Positions 33,311 through 45,239 of a stretch of 64,000 bases of DNA are shown here, piece after piece (the first letter of the stretch is position 1; each line of letters begins with the position of its first letter). The notes below the pieces were generated by a model that saw only the letters and a program-made list of their open reading frames with translations, ran no database searches and had not been told where the DNA came from. A program made the position numbers and the translations under genes. The stretch is taken from positions 12,498,501 through 12,562,500 of the forward strand of contig CM076151.1 of the NCBI GenBank assembly GCA_038025085.1, read 5' to 3'. The stretch comes from Tetragonia tetragonoides. Lineage: Eukaryota; Streptophyta; Magnoliopsida; Caryophyllales; Aizoaceae.

Positions 33311-34249
33311 TTTTATCTTTATTTTTCAATGGGAGTGTTTAATGCGAAAGCGTTGATTGCGTATAGTACGCGTGTGTGCATCTAAAGCATAATCTTAACC
33401 GTTAGATTAAGTTTCAAGAGTGTTAGCGTCGCTCAAAAGTAAATCAATCCAACGGCTATGATTGAATGATAATTCACTGGAAACGTACCTTACATTAACA
33501 AAACATTACCACTTGTTTCATTTCACATTTCACACCACCAAAGCTGTATTTGTTGGTTTGTTTCACTCTTATGTTCCGCGCGTGTGGTTTATTTTGTCCA
33601 ATGGGAACGTGACAAGTATGAACCCTACGCAACAATATACTCATGCTTTGGTTCACGAATCTTTAGTGAGAATAATTGGTGCTCATCAAGTTGAGTTTGA
33701 GATTGGATATTCATAATCTTCTAGTTTAAATTACAATAAAGATATTTTTCTTTCCATTAATCTTTGCCATTAATATCTTATTATAATAGTTGAAATTATA
33801 ATAAGATATTAATGGCAAGTTTGATTATTTTGTAGTGAGTGAAAAAGGGGAAGCATCAAATTTTAGGTGGAGGGAAATTGGTGACTCATTTTCGAGTAAT
33901 TATTTTCCTTTCTTTTTTCATGCTTATTAACGGTTAGCCATTAGCAACTAAATGAGGAATAGCAACCCTATTAAGATTCTCGATGAGTATGAGACGTCGT
34001 TAATCAGGTAAAATATTGACTAATAGGAGTAACAATTTATCTCCCTCTACAACATAGATTGATTAACTAGTTAACGGCTCGATACAATCTTGAAGTAACG
34101 ATAAATGTGATCTTTCATCAATTCATTACGAATAAGTATCTTACGTCTATTTATCGCTTCCTTTTTATGTGGATGTGTCAATTAGAAAAGGTAAAATGAT
34201 GTCAGATTAATAGAATAATAGTATCGTTCTTTTGTGCACCCACATTATA
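33311..34249. other. Upstream intergenic of SCL8
   Basis: Apart from the foldback at 33764-33818 no structured feature or gene is seen. Confidence 0.4.
33764..33818. repeat. Perfect 24-bp foldback with 7-nt loop
   Basis: Arms 33764-33787 (starting TTGCCATTAATATCTTATTA) and 33795-33818 are exact reverse complements, with loop AGTTGAA. It is AT-rich and could be a snapback element or a cruciform-forming site about 700 bp upstream of SCL8. Confidence 0.85.
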
Positions 34250-34545
34250 GGAGCAGATTGGTTGGGGTAATGATTAATGGGGTACTGGAATGAATTTATA
34301 GGCTAAAATGGGAGGTATGTGTGGTAGTGAGAGTTAGATTTTGTGAGGATGAGGGTAATGATTATCCCCAATTGAGTGATAATAGAAACCCACCTCCCCC
34401 TAGGGTAATAATATTCCCCCATTTTCCTTCCTTTTCTCCATTACCCCTCATTAATCATTACCCTCATCACCACTTTACCTTATTATTTTAGACTAAAATT
34501 TCATTGCATTACCCCATTAATCATTACCCCCAACCAAACGGCCCC
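34250..34545. mobile_element. MITE, 296 bp, about 40-bp TIRs, TSD TTATA
   Basis: The ends are inverted repeats sharing TTGGTTGGGG and TAATGATTAATGGGGTA; the right end is ACCCCATTAATCATTACCCC then CAACCAAACGGCCCC. Direct repeats TTATA flank it (34245-34249 and 34546-34550). No coding sequence. A non-autonomous DNA transposon; superfamily uncertain. Confidence 0.8.
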
Positions 34546-35826
34546 TTATATGTTTTATATGTAATTGATTCCAACGGTTTATCCTTAACATCAAATTGTT
34601 AATTTTCTACAATTGGTACTCGTAAATCTGTTTTACACATGACGTCATCATTTTATCATGGGCGTTCCAATTCGCATGAAGATTAGTCTTTTGAATGTTT
34701 CCTAATTTGGATAGAAATTATATACCATTACCAAATTCAAAATCACATAATAATTGTAATCATGATTCCAAATTATTTACATAACTAATTAGATCTTGAA
34801 GCAAATTATTAACTCTTCCTTCTTTTATTTCCTGACATATGTGATCTCAATATGAACATATTATATATATCACAACGTGTAAAATATCGTCTACTATTAA
34901 CACGTATCTAACTAAATTACTCAATAGTATGCCCTTCCATACTTTCTGATCTTATGGAATATGAATGCATTAATAGGTAATGAAAATGACAATACACAAA
35001 TAACACAATTGGCCTGGGCTTGTAAGCCAATATATATAGGAGTAATATACAGACAGAAAGATGTAAGGTCCATTACATTTTAATTGCCAATAAATAAGCT
35101 ACCATGTATTTAAAGTTGGCTAAGGAATTTAAAGTTGCTCTATATTCAAGGCGAGATTTGAACTAAAATTGAGGATGAATAAGTCTTCTACCACTCAAGC
35201 ACACCTCCTTAATTAAGGATTTACATCTTTAATCTTTACAGCTACTACTTCCATATTTAAGTTCTAACCGTGAGATTTTAAAATTGACTTGTTCACCTAT
35301 CAGATCATGATTTTTCTACGTCAAATAATAATAATAAGTTCCTTAAAATAAAGTCTTAAAAGATCAACAATGGGCATATTGCTGGTCCCTATCAAATCAA
35401 TAATGTATCTCACACGGAGCGTGTTTCTCAATCCTACTTCCTAACACCATAGCAGCGCGTGTAGAGACAAAAGCACCCTGAAAGATGATAATCTTTGTTG
35501 GTATTCGGCTTGTGATAAAATAACACGCCAGTGACGAAAGTAAAATCCCCAAAATCAGTGAGACAATTGAGAGAGCGAAATCAAATTGAAATCTTTGAAA
35601 TAAACTTTTGAAGGAGAGAGAAATGGTCCACACGTGGTCGTAACCCAATGTAGCTTTCACAGTGCATGGGTGACGGGTATGTCAAGATATCGAAATCCAG
35701 TTCGGATTTGATCATTCGAGTTCTTTTTCCTCCTTTGATTTGAAAGTTAAATTAAACCCCAAGTAGCTAGAATTTGTTTGTCTAACTAAAAACTGGTTGA
35801 CAATAAAGGTGATGGTTTAATGATTC
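34546..35826. other. Intergenic, no supported gene
   Basis: AT-rich. The 87-codon minus-strand ORF at 35397-35660 has no recognisable signature and no supporting splice or codon pattern. Confidence 0.4.
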
Positions 35827-36060
35827 TGGTGCGTTTGATAGAGCTTATACGGTTAGTTTAGTTTGGTTTAGGCTTTAATTCAGTGATTTCAAATTTAGTT
35901 AAATGATGTTCAGTTCAGTTCAGTGGTGCTGAATTCAAAAGTATACTTTTTGTCTCACATATCAAGTTGTGTTCAATTCAGTTCAATTTAGTTGTGTCCA
36001 GTTCAGTGACGTTGAAATTAGTTCAGTTCTAGTAAGTTCAGCTCTATCAAATGCACCCTC
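35827..36060. mobile_element. MITE of a GGGTGCGTTT family (TTCAGTTCAG-rich)
   Basis: The ends GGTGCGTTTGATAGAGCT and AGCTCTATCAAATGCACC are inverted. The body is built from TTCAGTTCAGTT-like words. It is related to the elements at 43466-43752 and 50064-50300. Confidence 0.7.
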
Positions 36061-39000
36061 TAAGTTTACTTTTAAGTGGTTTGGTAAGATAAGGTTATAG
36101 GCTTGAATTTTCATTTTTCTCATGTCTTAGTCTACCCTTTATTGGTGTTGGTGGGGCCAGTGCTTGCTTCGACTATTCAGCTAGTTTGATATGTTCGATT
36201 TTTCGCTATTAAACACGAAAGTCCAAACATGATGTAGTGAAGGCTGTCTCAAATGTCATTCACTTGGTCATTTTTTTGTTTACCAAAAAAACTAAAAACT
36301 GGTTTCAGCTTCAACCGGTTACCGGTGAGAGGGAGTTAAACCGACACGTGGCAGTGTGAAAGTAGGCACTTTACGTCTGAAAACGGAATTTCAAAACCCA
36401 AAAAGTGGGTTGGCTAAGCCCCCAGCCACTAAAATATTCCCCCACTTATCTAACAAGGTTACTCGCATATAAACAATAAACCCCATATAGATTTTGGAAT
36501 AGTACAGTAGACTACATTATGGAAGTATTATTATAGTGGAATTAAAGTTTGTGTTGTGTAAATAATTAATATCACCATCTGTTATTGTTGTTTCATTTTG
36601 GTGGAGGATGCTGAATGACATTATTGCCCCTGCCTACCAATTGGAAAATTTGAAACCAAACTTTATACCAGATGTCAGGTGTGTTATTTTCCAACTAAAC
36701 TGGCATAAAATCACCCATGAACAACTGAATTGAATTGACGGTATAAGTTCTAAAAACGCAATCTAAGCGGAGTATTACTTTTCAGTTTCTACTCATGCGT
36801 GAAAGGTTAGTCAGATAGCTCAATGGCGCAAAGTTGTTTGTTAAGATGGGGACAACTGGCTCGTTGGTCCTACTTACAGTTTCATACACTCCGATCCGCC
36901 ACTGTTTTAAATTGTTTTCTTACTTTTCTCAACGACTTCTATGGACTACGGAGAGCCGCCATGTCATTTGCTCTCGAACTTTGGATGCGCAATACTCAAA
37001 ATGTTCCACTGAAGTTTGTTGGATAGTTTTGATGATTTATAGAATTTTCTCATTCAAGGCTTGGTGTGTGTGCTATTTTTGATGTAATCGAACATAACTT
37101 TGCAAAATTTAAATGTTCGAGTAAATTCTAAAAAATTAAAAACAAACTAACATTTTCTAGTATATTTCATCCAACGTAATAAAGTAATTCAATTTTATCA
37201 AATACCAACAAACTCTCGTTCTATATCTATGCACCCAAAATCACAATAAAAAGAACACATCGAAACTTATTTTAGGAAATGTTTGTGAGAGTTTATAAGT
37301 TGTGGGTTTAAGTGTTTAATTTTAGATGCTTGTGAGAGTAGCATATAGAAAAAAGAGGTTATTAAACCCACAACTTTAAGTTATTTTAGGATGTTCCCGA
37401 ACACACTCTAAATCTCTAATAGATTCAAACAAAGATAATACAATAAGAACTGCATAGCCTTAGTTTTCTTTTCTCCTATTCATCTTCCTTAATGATTGTG
37501 TAGAATTTTGAAAGGTTTTGATTACGAAAAAAAATAAAATTACACTCAACTTTTTACAATGAAATTAGATTCATACATAAAACCCTATTTTAATTTTAAT
37601 ATGCATGATTCTTTTGTTGGAAAATCGTAAATAGGCTAGGAGCCACCATCAAGGAGGGATCCTACCATTTTTCCTCCTTATTACCTTTATTCACTTGACA
37701 CTCCAATTTTTAAAAGCTTCTTCAATTAGCAAAACCCATCATGTGTTTGGCCCAAAAAAGTCACGTTGCGCAACAAATCAACCAAGATTACCTAATCTAA
37801 ATTCTAAATCTCTCACATCAAAAAGTGCATTCTCTTACCAAACCTTCATCCTTACCCTTTGCGGTTTGCACCTAATCTACAGCTAACACCCACTAGCCAA
37901 CAAAACACCATGCATTACAAGGTCATGATAATTTTGGAAATTGGAAGTCTGGAAGAGAAGTGAGGGTCCTCTAAAGTAAAATCCTCCAATAAATTAATAT
38001 TATTATGTCACATCACGTATACATTCCAATAAACATCCAATATTAATTCTTTTTACCTTTTCTTTTTTGGTTTTTGTGAGTTACTACACCAAATACTTCA
38101 CCATTTTACTTTAGAGAATCTCATCTCCTGGAAGAGTTGTATTTTTTATTTTTATGTGTAAAGGGTACTAAAGAAGCATGAGAATTTTGTTGGAAGTTTT
38201 AAGCTTTGAGGGAAACTTATTATTTGACAGTCGATCTTAGTGTCTTAGGTCATTGATATGGATCGAAGGTTTTTAGGGACATTATTATTCTCTCACATAT
38301 TACTATTAATTTCCGTCCACTTCAGATGTATTTGATTCAATTTCATTCAGTTTTTAATGAAAAATATATCTTGAGTTTAAACCACTTGACTATTCGGTTG
38401 AAACGTACATTGTTAAGGAGTTTCTAAATAGAAGCATTGTGATGGACAATCAAGCATCGAGGACAATTTTCTCCGGTCCACATAAAGAACACCTCCTTGC
38501 AGTAATAATAATCAAATGTTCTATATACTCTTGGCAGTTGGTACCCAAAAAAAAAACGTATTATATACTTTTTTTTGAGTAAAAATGTATTGCTAATTAA
38601 TTGTATAAAGTACTTGTATGATATAAGGAGATTCTAGAAATCGTTCAGCTCATTTGGAAAAGATAATTAATGAGATAAATAATCTATTTTGTATATTATA
38701 CCACATATCCACATACGATTGTGGTGAACAATGATCAAGTCATATAAATATGCGCAATTTGTTTTGTTCCTTAGAATCTTACTATAAGATACTCATACAA
38801 TCTCGGTCATAGCTTACGAATACGAATTATATTCATAATAACAAAATATATCTCGCCTTTTGATTGAGTAAGAAAGTTGAATTTTTTGATTGAGTAAGAA
38901 AGTTGAATGTTTTTGGGAAATCATTTGAATGGGTCAACAATAATTTGACTAGTATTCCGTCGAAATTAAGATGTAATGTAGTATCATTTTATGCAATTGA

Positions 39001-39295
39001 TTTTGTGCTGCAATTGTTTTTTGTATACACTTTTGTCAAATCAATTTTAAATAGAACCCCGTTGGGGAGAAAGTCATTCAACATGAATTATTTTAAAAAT
39101 TAAAATTTTGATCAAATAATCTTTCCAGTGGGGCTTTTGGACCTTGAATTTCAGTAACCGCCACCCAATGGCCACGCGCTATTCTTTCATATTCCTAACT
39201 TCCTTAAAGCAAACACACTACGCGCCATTTCTGTGATTAATTTCACGCGTTCTAAGCGATTTTTTTTTTTTTTAGGGAATACCCACACGCCAATG
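36061..39295. other. Gene-poor AT-rich stretch
   Basis: No gene supported. The 67-codon ORF at 36823-37026 was examined and matches nothing I know. Short tandem GATTGAGTAAGAAAGTTGAA (38861-38881 and 38888-38907). Many A/T homopolymers. Confidence 0.45.
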
Positions 39296-39610
39296 TAGAG
39301 CTATCAAACAGGTCGGTCAGGTCGGTTCGGGTCGGGTCGTACTCATTTTTTCCGCTTTAAGTATGTTTGTATACAAATTATTAACGGACTTTCAAGATAT
39401 GAAGCCAGTTTTTGTCGGTTTTTTCCGATCGGGTTTTCGGATTTGGCCCCTTTTATGCCTATTTTAGCGGATTCGGGTCGGTTAATCTCATTTGCCCCGA
39501 TTTTAATGCTTTTCTGTGTAAACTTTTACTTGGCTTTCGAGCTGTTAGGTTACTTTTCCATCGATTTTTACGGGTCGGGTTTCAGGTCAGATCAAATTTT
39601 GACAGCTCTA
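39296..39610. mobile_element. hAT-type MITE, 315 bp, with perfect 8-bp TSD
   Basis: The TIR is TAGAGCTATCAAAC at the left and TTTTGACAGCTCTA at the right. The 8-bp direct repeat CGCCAATG is on both sides (39288-39295 and 39611-39618). An 8-bp duplication with TAGAGCTGTCAAA-like ends is the hallmark of hAT elements. The body is rich in GGTCGGTTCGGGT words, and there is no transposase. Confidence 0.88.
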
Positions 39611-41130
39611 CGCCAATGGATTAATATGACGGCACACGAAATCTATACATCAGGAAATCTTGTTCGGTAAACATAAACAGGCAACCCCGGTCACATTTCA
39701 ATGTTGATCCAACGGTCTGACTTTCTGGATCTAATTAGGTGTGCTGGGTGGGTAGAAAATTCGGATATCCAATATCAAAATCGAAACTCGATCTGGTACA
39801 AGATACATCCAACTCCAATTTTTAAAAATTAAAAAAACAAAACAAAACTGAATCCAATTACAATTTCGGATTGAGCAATATCGGATGGATACTCAATTAT
39901 ATCGCCCTAAATCTATTTGGACTTCATAAATTCTGATTTGACGGTTTTTCTAGAACAATTATTTTTTTCCTTCCTATGCACCAAATTGAAGCATCTATGG
40001 ACTATATAGCTTGAATAATCCAACTAAGGTTTTGTATTTTTTAATGATGACAAAGAAACTCCATCCCATAAAAGGCTGCTTGGTTTTGTGGGATTTCTAT
40101 ATTATGTTGGCAAAGAAAAGCATTGTATAGGAGCCATATAAGGAAATTTGGCTTCTCTCCGCAAGTTCTACAAATATGAGTTGTATGGTAACTGAAGCTG
40201 AAAGGATAATCTTCTCTTTTCAACCTAACTTTATGCAAAACTAAAGCCTCGCTCTCTTATGCCTATGTCTCTTTGTCGAATTATTAGATAGTCACAGAGT
40301 ATTATATTAGTATGACATACGTTTTGAGCTACGTTAAATTTGAAGTTTATTAAATCGATAGTAAATTCAAAATATAATTTTGATTTTACATAAGCGGCTT
40401 TTTATTTTTATTTTTATTTTTTCAATAAGAGAGAATGACGGTTCAAATAATCAATGTTGTTATGTTAAAGGATCACAATCTTAAGTTAAGAAAATCATCA
40501 TATTATTTAAGGAGTTTATAAGTTTTGTGATAGGGAAAATACGAAAGACGGTCACATAAATCTGCTTTTATACAGAGTACAAGTTTTTGTGTTAGGAAAT
40601 TTGCTATTTAAAAATTGAATCCATACATATTAAGTGCTTGGGCTACTTCCAAAGTTTCAATTATGTATTCATATTACCTCTACAATCTAAATTCAAATTT
40701 CCCTATATTATCCCTAAGAGCCAAACGGACCCTAGAGTTTGAAGAGAAGTGAGGAACAAAATCCCAGAATCTTAGGTCGTTTGCTATTCAGCAAAGGGGG
40801 TGGACAGATTCACTAGACAAAAGAGCTCCATTTTGGGTGTGGTGGGCGAAACATCTGAGCTCAATTCTCAAACACGTTTCAATTTCTCATTGGCTCAAAT
40901 CTAATAAAGTTATCACACACCTCAGGCAAAACGAAACGTTTTTTCTTAAAAAAAATTTGGGTTTTCACTTTCATCCACGTAAGCACGTAGCTCCTGTGGT
41001 TCTTAGGCCTTAGCTGTCAAAATACTACTCCATAATCAAAGTTCACACCCATTTATTTCTTTTTGCTATTTAAGAGTTTATTCTCCCCAACTAAAAAACG
41101 TTTATATTTATTACTGAAAAAATATTTTTG
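39611..41130. other. Intergenic, no supported gene
   Basis: AT-rich; no family signature in any ORF, no RNA gene seen. Confidence 0.4.
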
Positions 41131-41230
41131 TTGAACTTTGTTGAACTTTATTGAACTTCGTTGAACTTTTTTGAATTTTATTTAACTTTGTTGAATTTCG
41201 TTGAACTTTGTTTATTTTTGTTGAATCTGG
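41131..41230. repeat. 10-bp-period tandem repeat (TTGAACTTTG), ten units
   Basis: Ten consecutive 10-mers with no length change follow the pattern TTGAACTTTG with single-base variants (TTGAACTTTA, TTGAACTTCG, TTTAACTTTG). A looser continuation runs 41275-41346 (AACTTTGTTGAACTTTA; CTAAAGTTTGTT). Confidence 0.8.
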
Positions 41231-41641
41231 TTGATTCAAGTGTTTTTTATAACTAGTTTGTATATTGGTTTATTTAACTTTGTTGAACTTTATTTAACTT
41301 TGTTGAAGTTTGCTAAAGTTTGTTTAAGTTTACTAAAGTTTGTTAAAATAAACAGAAATAATTTGGGGAGAACAGACTCTTATATTACAAAAACCACAGA
41401 AAGGAAGACAACACCCACATTTTCAATAATGAAAAGACAACGATCACACAAAAGTACAACTTTCCCATGACAAAAACAGCAATAGCTTGCCCAGAGAATT
41501 AAGGATAGTATAGTTGCTCCTTGATTTGCATCGTGAGGTTGGATTTCATGGTAAAGATTATAGTTCAAATTTCATTAAACCCTTTTTATTGAGCATGTCT
41601 ACAAGATTTATCTTGTTGACTTGCTTGGTATGTGTAATGGA

Positions 41642-41843
41642 TACACTCGAGATTTATCCATTACACATACATTCTAAGAGTAGTGACTCTAGATTCCTTG
41701 TTTGTTAGAAAAAAATAATAAAAAGAGCCCCAAAATACACTCGAGATACACTCGAGATTTATCCGGTCAGTACACATACATTCTAAGAGTAGTGACTGTA
41801 GATTCCTTACTTGTTATACAAAAATAAAAAAGAGCCCCAAATT
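41642..41843. repeat. About 95-bp direct duplication
   Basis: Copy 1 (41642-41734) and copy 2 (41748-41843) share TACACTCGAGATTTATCC, ACACATACATTCTAAGAGTA and AAAGAGCCCCAAA in order. A TACACTCGAGA linker between them is also shared. Confidence 0.8.
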
Positions 41844-41929
41844 ACAACCAAACAATAAACTCAACCTATGTCCTATTTATAATTCATCGTTTCAAAATAA
41901 TCATTTTAATTTACTCATGAGGGCTACGT

Positions 41930-42184
41930 TTGATTCACCTGGATAAAACTGATCTAAATTGAACTGAACTTAATTGATTTTTTGAACTTGACCGTTAACC
42001 ATTTAAAATTCGTTCAAACATAGTCAATATTGGACTCATTTGAAAGTATGCTTTGAAATCTTTCCGATGACATAATTTTTATCATGAAATTATTTCGGAA
42101 TGAAAAGTCATATGAGTAATAAAGTTACACATAAACTGAACTGAACTGAATTTAAATAAAATTAAGGTGAATCAAACAGAGCTA
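41930..42184. mobile_element. MITE-like element with TTTGATTCACCT ends
   Basis: Left end GGGCTACGTTTGATTCACCT; right end AAGGTGAATCAAACAGAGCT is its approximate inverse. The body contains AACTGAACTGAA words, like the other local MITEs. No clear TSD. Confidence 0.6.
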
Positions 42185-43037
42185 AAGTCAAGCCAATAAC
42201 ATAGTTAATCAACGATCCATAATCCACTGTATATACATTGGGACATCTTAAAGTAACTTTGATATAAATACATTAATAAATATATATTTTTTAATTTCGA
42301 TCATCATCATATATAGGAAAAAATAATTTGATAGTAGATTCTGAATCTTTTCATAATAATAATCTCATGCATTAAACTTATATTATATTAACATATACGG
42401 ATCTTCTATCCCCTTATATATACCATTTCGATCCGCGTCGCATTCGCATCCTGATCGCCAGTGATTTTGTTATGCATTCTATTTTAATAATAAATAAAAT
42501 TTAAAAGTTGACGTGTCGAATGTATGAACGGAAATGCTATAAAAAGTGGAACAGAAAATCCTTACTAATAAATGGTATGTAATTAGTGACTCATCAATTT
42601 ACTGTGAAATTACAAATAGTAATTGATGAGTTATCCTAAATGAAACAACCTTTATAATTTTACATGGATAATGTTGCCTACTTCGACTTCCTTTTATTAC
42701 CTCGGGTGGGCATGAACTTTATAGGACGTACTATGGCAATGTGGATCGTGGATGAGAATAAAAAAGATACTTTCTCCATGTAGAGAATATAGGTGATGTC
42801 CTCATATCCATGTTGTTGTTGTTGAAATGCCAGTCCACAATCTATTTAAATTATTGAACATGGTTGTTCCAATAGGATCAGTCACATACATTTAATAGAA
42901 ATTATCTTAGCAAGCACTTGTCCTACCAACTTGCATGCAAAAGCATAAAAGCACCACCACGTCCCATTTCCTAAGATTTTTATACTTATGGAGTACTGTA
43001 GTACTTACAAGTTAATGCACAAATAACACAATTAATA
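42185..43037. other. Intergenic between MITEs
   Basis: AT-rich; nothing recognised. Confidence 0.35.
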
Positions 43038-43224
43038 GGCTCTCCTATCTTCAACGAAGTGGTGCGGGACAGTGAGCAACGGAACGACGCGGCATGGATA
43101 ATTCAAAAATATGTGAGACAAAATAAAGTACAAAATGCGGTGTGAAACAGAACAAAACGGAACAGATTAGAATAGAATGAAACGGAACAAAATACAACAT
43201 GGAAACAACGAAAAGAACAGGGCC
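43038..43224. mobile_element. MITE related to 43290-43462 (older copy)
   Basis: It shares the body (TGGATAATTCAAAA, ATATGTGAGACAAAAT, GAAGTACA-like and AACATGGAA blocks) and the right end GAACAGGGCC with the next element. The left end GGCTCTCCTATCTTC is degenerate and no TSD remains. Confidence 0.65.
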
Positions 43225-43289
43225 TTTCCGAGTTGAAGTTATAGAAAAGAAAAGGAAAATAAGTTATAAGTTACTCCACCTTAGACTTA

Positions 43290-43462
43290 GGCCCTGTTCT
43301 ATTCAACGGAATGGTATGGGACGGTGAGGAACGGAACAGATTGGAACTGAACGAAACAACGCGGTGCGGATAATTCAAAAAATATGTGAGACAAAATGAA
43401 GTACAGAATGCGGCGCGGAACGGAACAGAATGCAACATGGAATCGACGAAAAGAATAGGGCC
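43290..43462. mobile_element. PIF/Harbinger-like (Tourist) MITE, 173 bp, TTA TSD
   Basis: TIRs GGCCCTGTTCTATTC and GAATAGGGCC are flanked by TTA on both sides (43287-43289, 43463-43465). A 3-bp TTA duplication with GGSCCTGTT-type ends fits PIF/Harbinger MITEs. Confidence 0.75.
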
Positions 43463-43465
43463 TTA

Positions 43466-43752
43466 GGGTGCGTTTTTAGAGTTTACATAGTCAGTTTAGT
43501 TCAATCTAATTGATCAGTTCAGTTCAATCTAATTCAGTTCATTTTAGAGGTGATTTCGTATCGTTTCAGTGATGTTTACTGTTTAGTTCAATTTAGTAGT
43601 GTTCAATTCAAAAATATAAATTTTGTCTCACATATCAAGTGATGTTCAATTAAGTTCATTTAAGTTCGGTGGTGCTCATTTCAGCTCAGTAGTGTTGAAT
43701 TCAGTTCAGATTCAATTTAATTTAGTTAAGTTCAGCTCTAAAAAACACACCA
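43466..43752. mobile_element. MITE of the GGGTGCGTTT family
   Basis: Left GGGTGCGTTTTTAGAGTT; right AGCTCTAAAAAACACACC is the approximate inverse. The body is full of CAGTTCAGTTCA words. It abuts the TTA target site of the previous element directly, so three MITEs lie in 715 bp. Confidence 0.7.
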
Positions 43753-44475
43753 TTTAAATATGTAGGGACGCCATTATTTATGTATTTTGTTAGAACTCCT
43801 ATTCAGCACTCCTTATTTATTTTCTTTTTCTTCAGTAAACGAAGCACAATACCTTATTATATTAACCTTATTAGTTTCAACAAAAAAGTAAACTTATTTC
43901 ATCATGATAAAAATGTGTTCTTAGATAGTATAATCCTTATCAATAACAATATGCCATTTTGACATACCACACACACATAAACGCGTAATATGTTAATATC
44001 ATAAAAAAAAAAAGAGAGATCGTTATTGAAGAAACTTGATCTCTATTGGGTCGTCAAATACGTGTTAGAATAGTGTATAATATAATGTACGCGATTATGA
44101 AATAATGTTATCTCTTTTTAAATGAAGTGACAATATTTTATTGCATTAACATTCAGATAAATTAAGTTTGAATGAGAAAAGAACTAAATAAGAATTTTTT
44201 TTTGCTAGTCAACTAAATAAGGAATTGAAAGAATATCAACGAGATTTTTTTTTGGCGTATATAGGCGATAGGATGCAATCGCATTACGTATCAATAGGAA
44301 AGGTTAACAAAATATAGATGCTAAAGTTATTCAAAAAAACTTAAAAGAGGCGGACTTTTTCTATAGGTTTACTTTTGTCTTATGTGGTCTCTGTCCATTC
44401 TCCATATCTCTTATCTCTCATTAACGACAGTTTTACCCCATTTTTGTTTCATTTTCCAGTATTTCTCTTCCTCCC

Positions 44476-44530
<55 letters not shown>

Positions 44531-45239
44531 ACAGTTTAAATACTCAATCCCTCCCACTCTCTCTTCTCCCCATCAATTAATTTGTGTTCACCAATGAATC
44601 AAAATTTCAGTAAGATGGTACAAGAAAGGTTTTGATTGACGAGTCGATGAACACAGAACTGTTGTGAGTGCTTTTGTGATGGTTCCATTGAATAATTGAG
44701 GGGCACTGATGGTCGGGTTAGGGAAGGGTAGTACTATAGCACATGAGAGAGTGGGGGGGAATTGGTTTGCGATTTGGCGAATGGGCTGCAATTGAATTGG
44801 GGGTATCTTTTCAATTTTTACTTTTGTTTTTGGCCTGCAATCTATAGCAATTGAAGCATTAGGTAGATTGTTATTGAAGAAACAATGGTCTATTGTTGGT
44901 AGTGTTTGTTAGTGAATAATCTCAATTTCTCACAGTGTTGACTAATCTCAAATTCTTAATTTTAGTTATTTACCTCCACATCATCTTTTACCTATCTAGC
45001 TATTTATGTTGGATTGTTGATCGTGTTTACCGATGTTTAAGTCCTTTTGAATTTTTGTGTTTACTGATGTTTAAGTCCTTTTGAATTTTTGGTTTGCTCC
45101 TGTTTTATGGCTTTTGTCTTTGTATAATTATTCAGATACATTGGATTTTTGTGATTCATTTTATGAATGTGTGTTTTTCTGTTTTTATCTGTATAAACGA
45201 ATGATATTTGACTAAAGAAATGGGACAAATCTTTGTAAA
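43753..45239. other. Intergenic with (TC)n microsatellite 44479-44526
   Basis: A run of about 24 TC dinucleotides lies in a pyrimidine-rich stretch (44440-44580). It is followed by an ATG at 44594 that opens no substantial frame. This may be the leader of a non-coding or dead transcription unit. No gene is supported. Confidence 0.4.

Noticed and set aside
35150..35225. SINE B box-like GTTCAAATCTCGCC on the minus strand
   Set aside because: No A box and no clear borders; too weak to list.
35397..35660. 87-codon minus-strand ORF with hydrophobic centre
   Set aside because: No homology recognised, no splice or promoter context; likely chance.
36823..37026. 67-codon ORF possibly a small gene
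   Set aside because: No family signature; overlapping ORF in another frame is equally long.
44479..44597. Gene start after a (TC)n leader
   Set aside because: Looks like a plant 5' leader, but the ATG at 44594 opens only a short frame and no exon follows.
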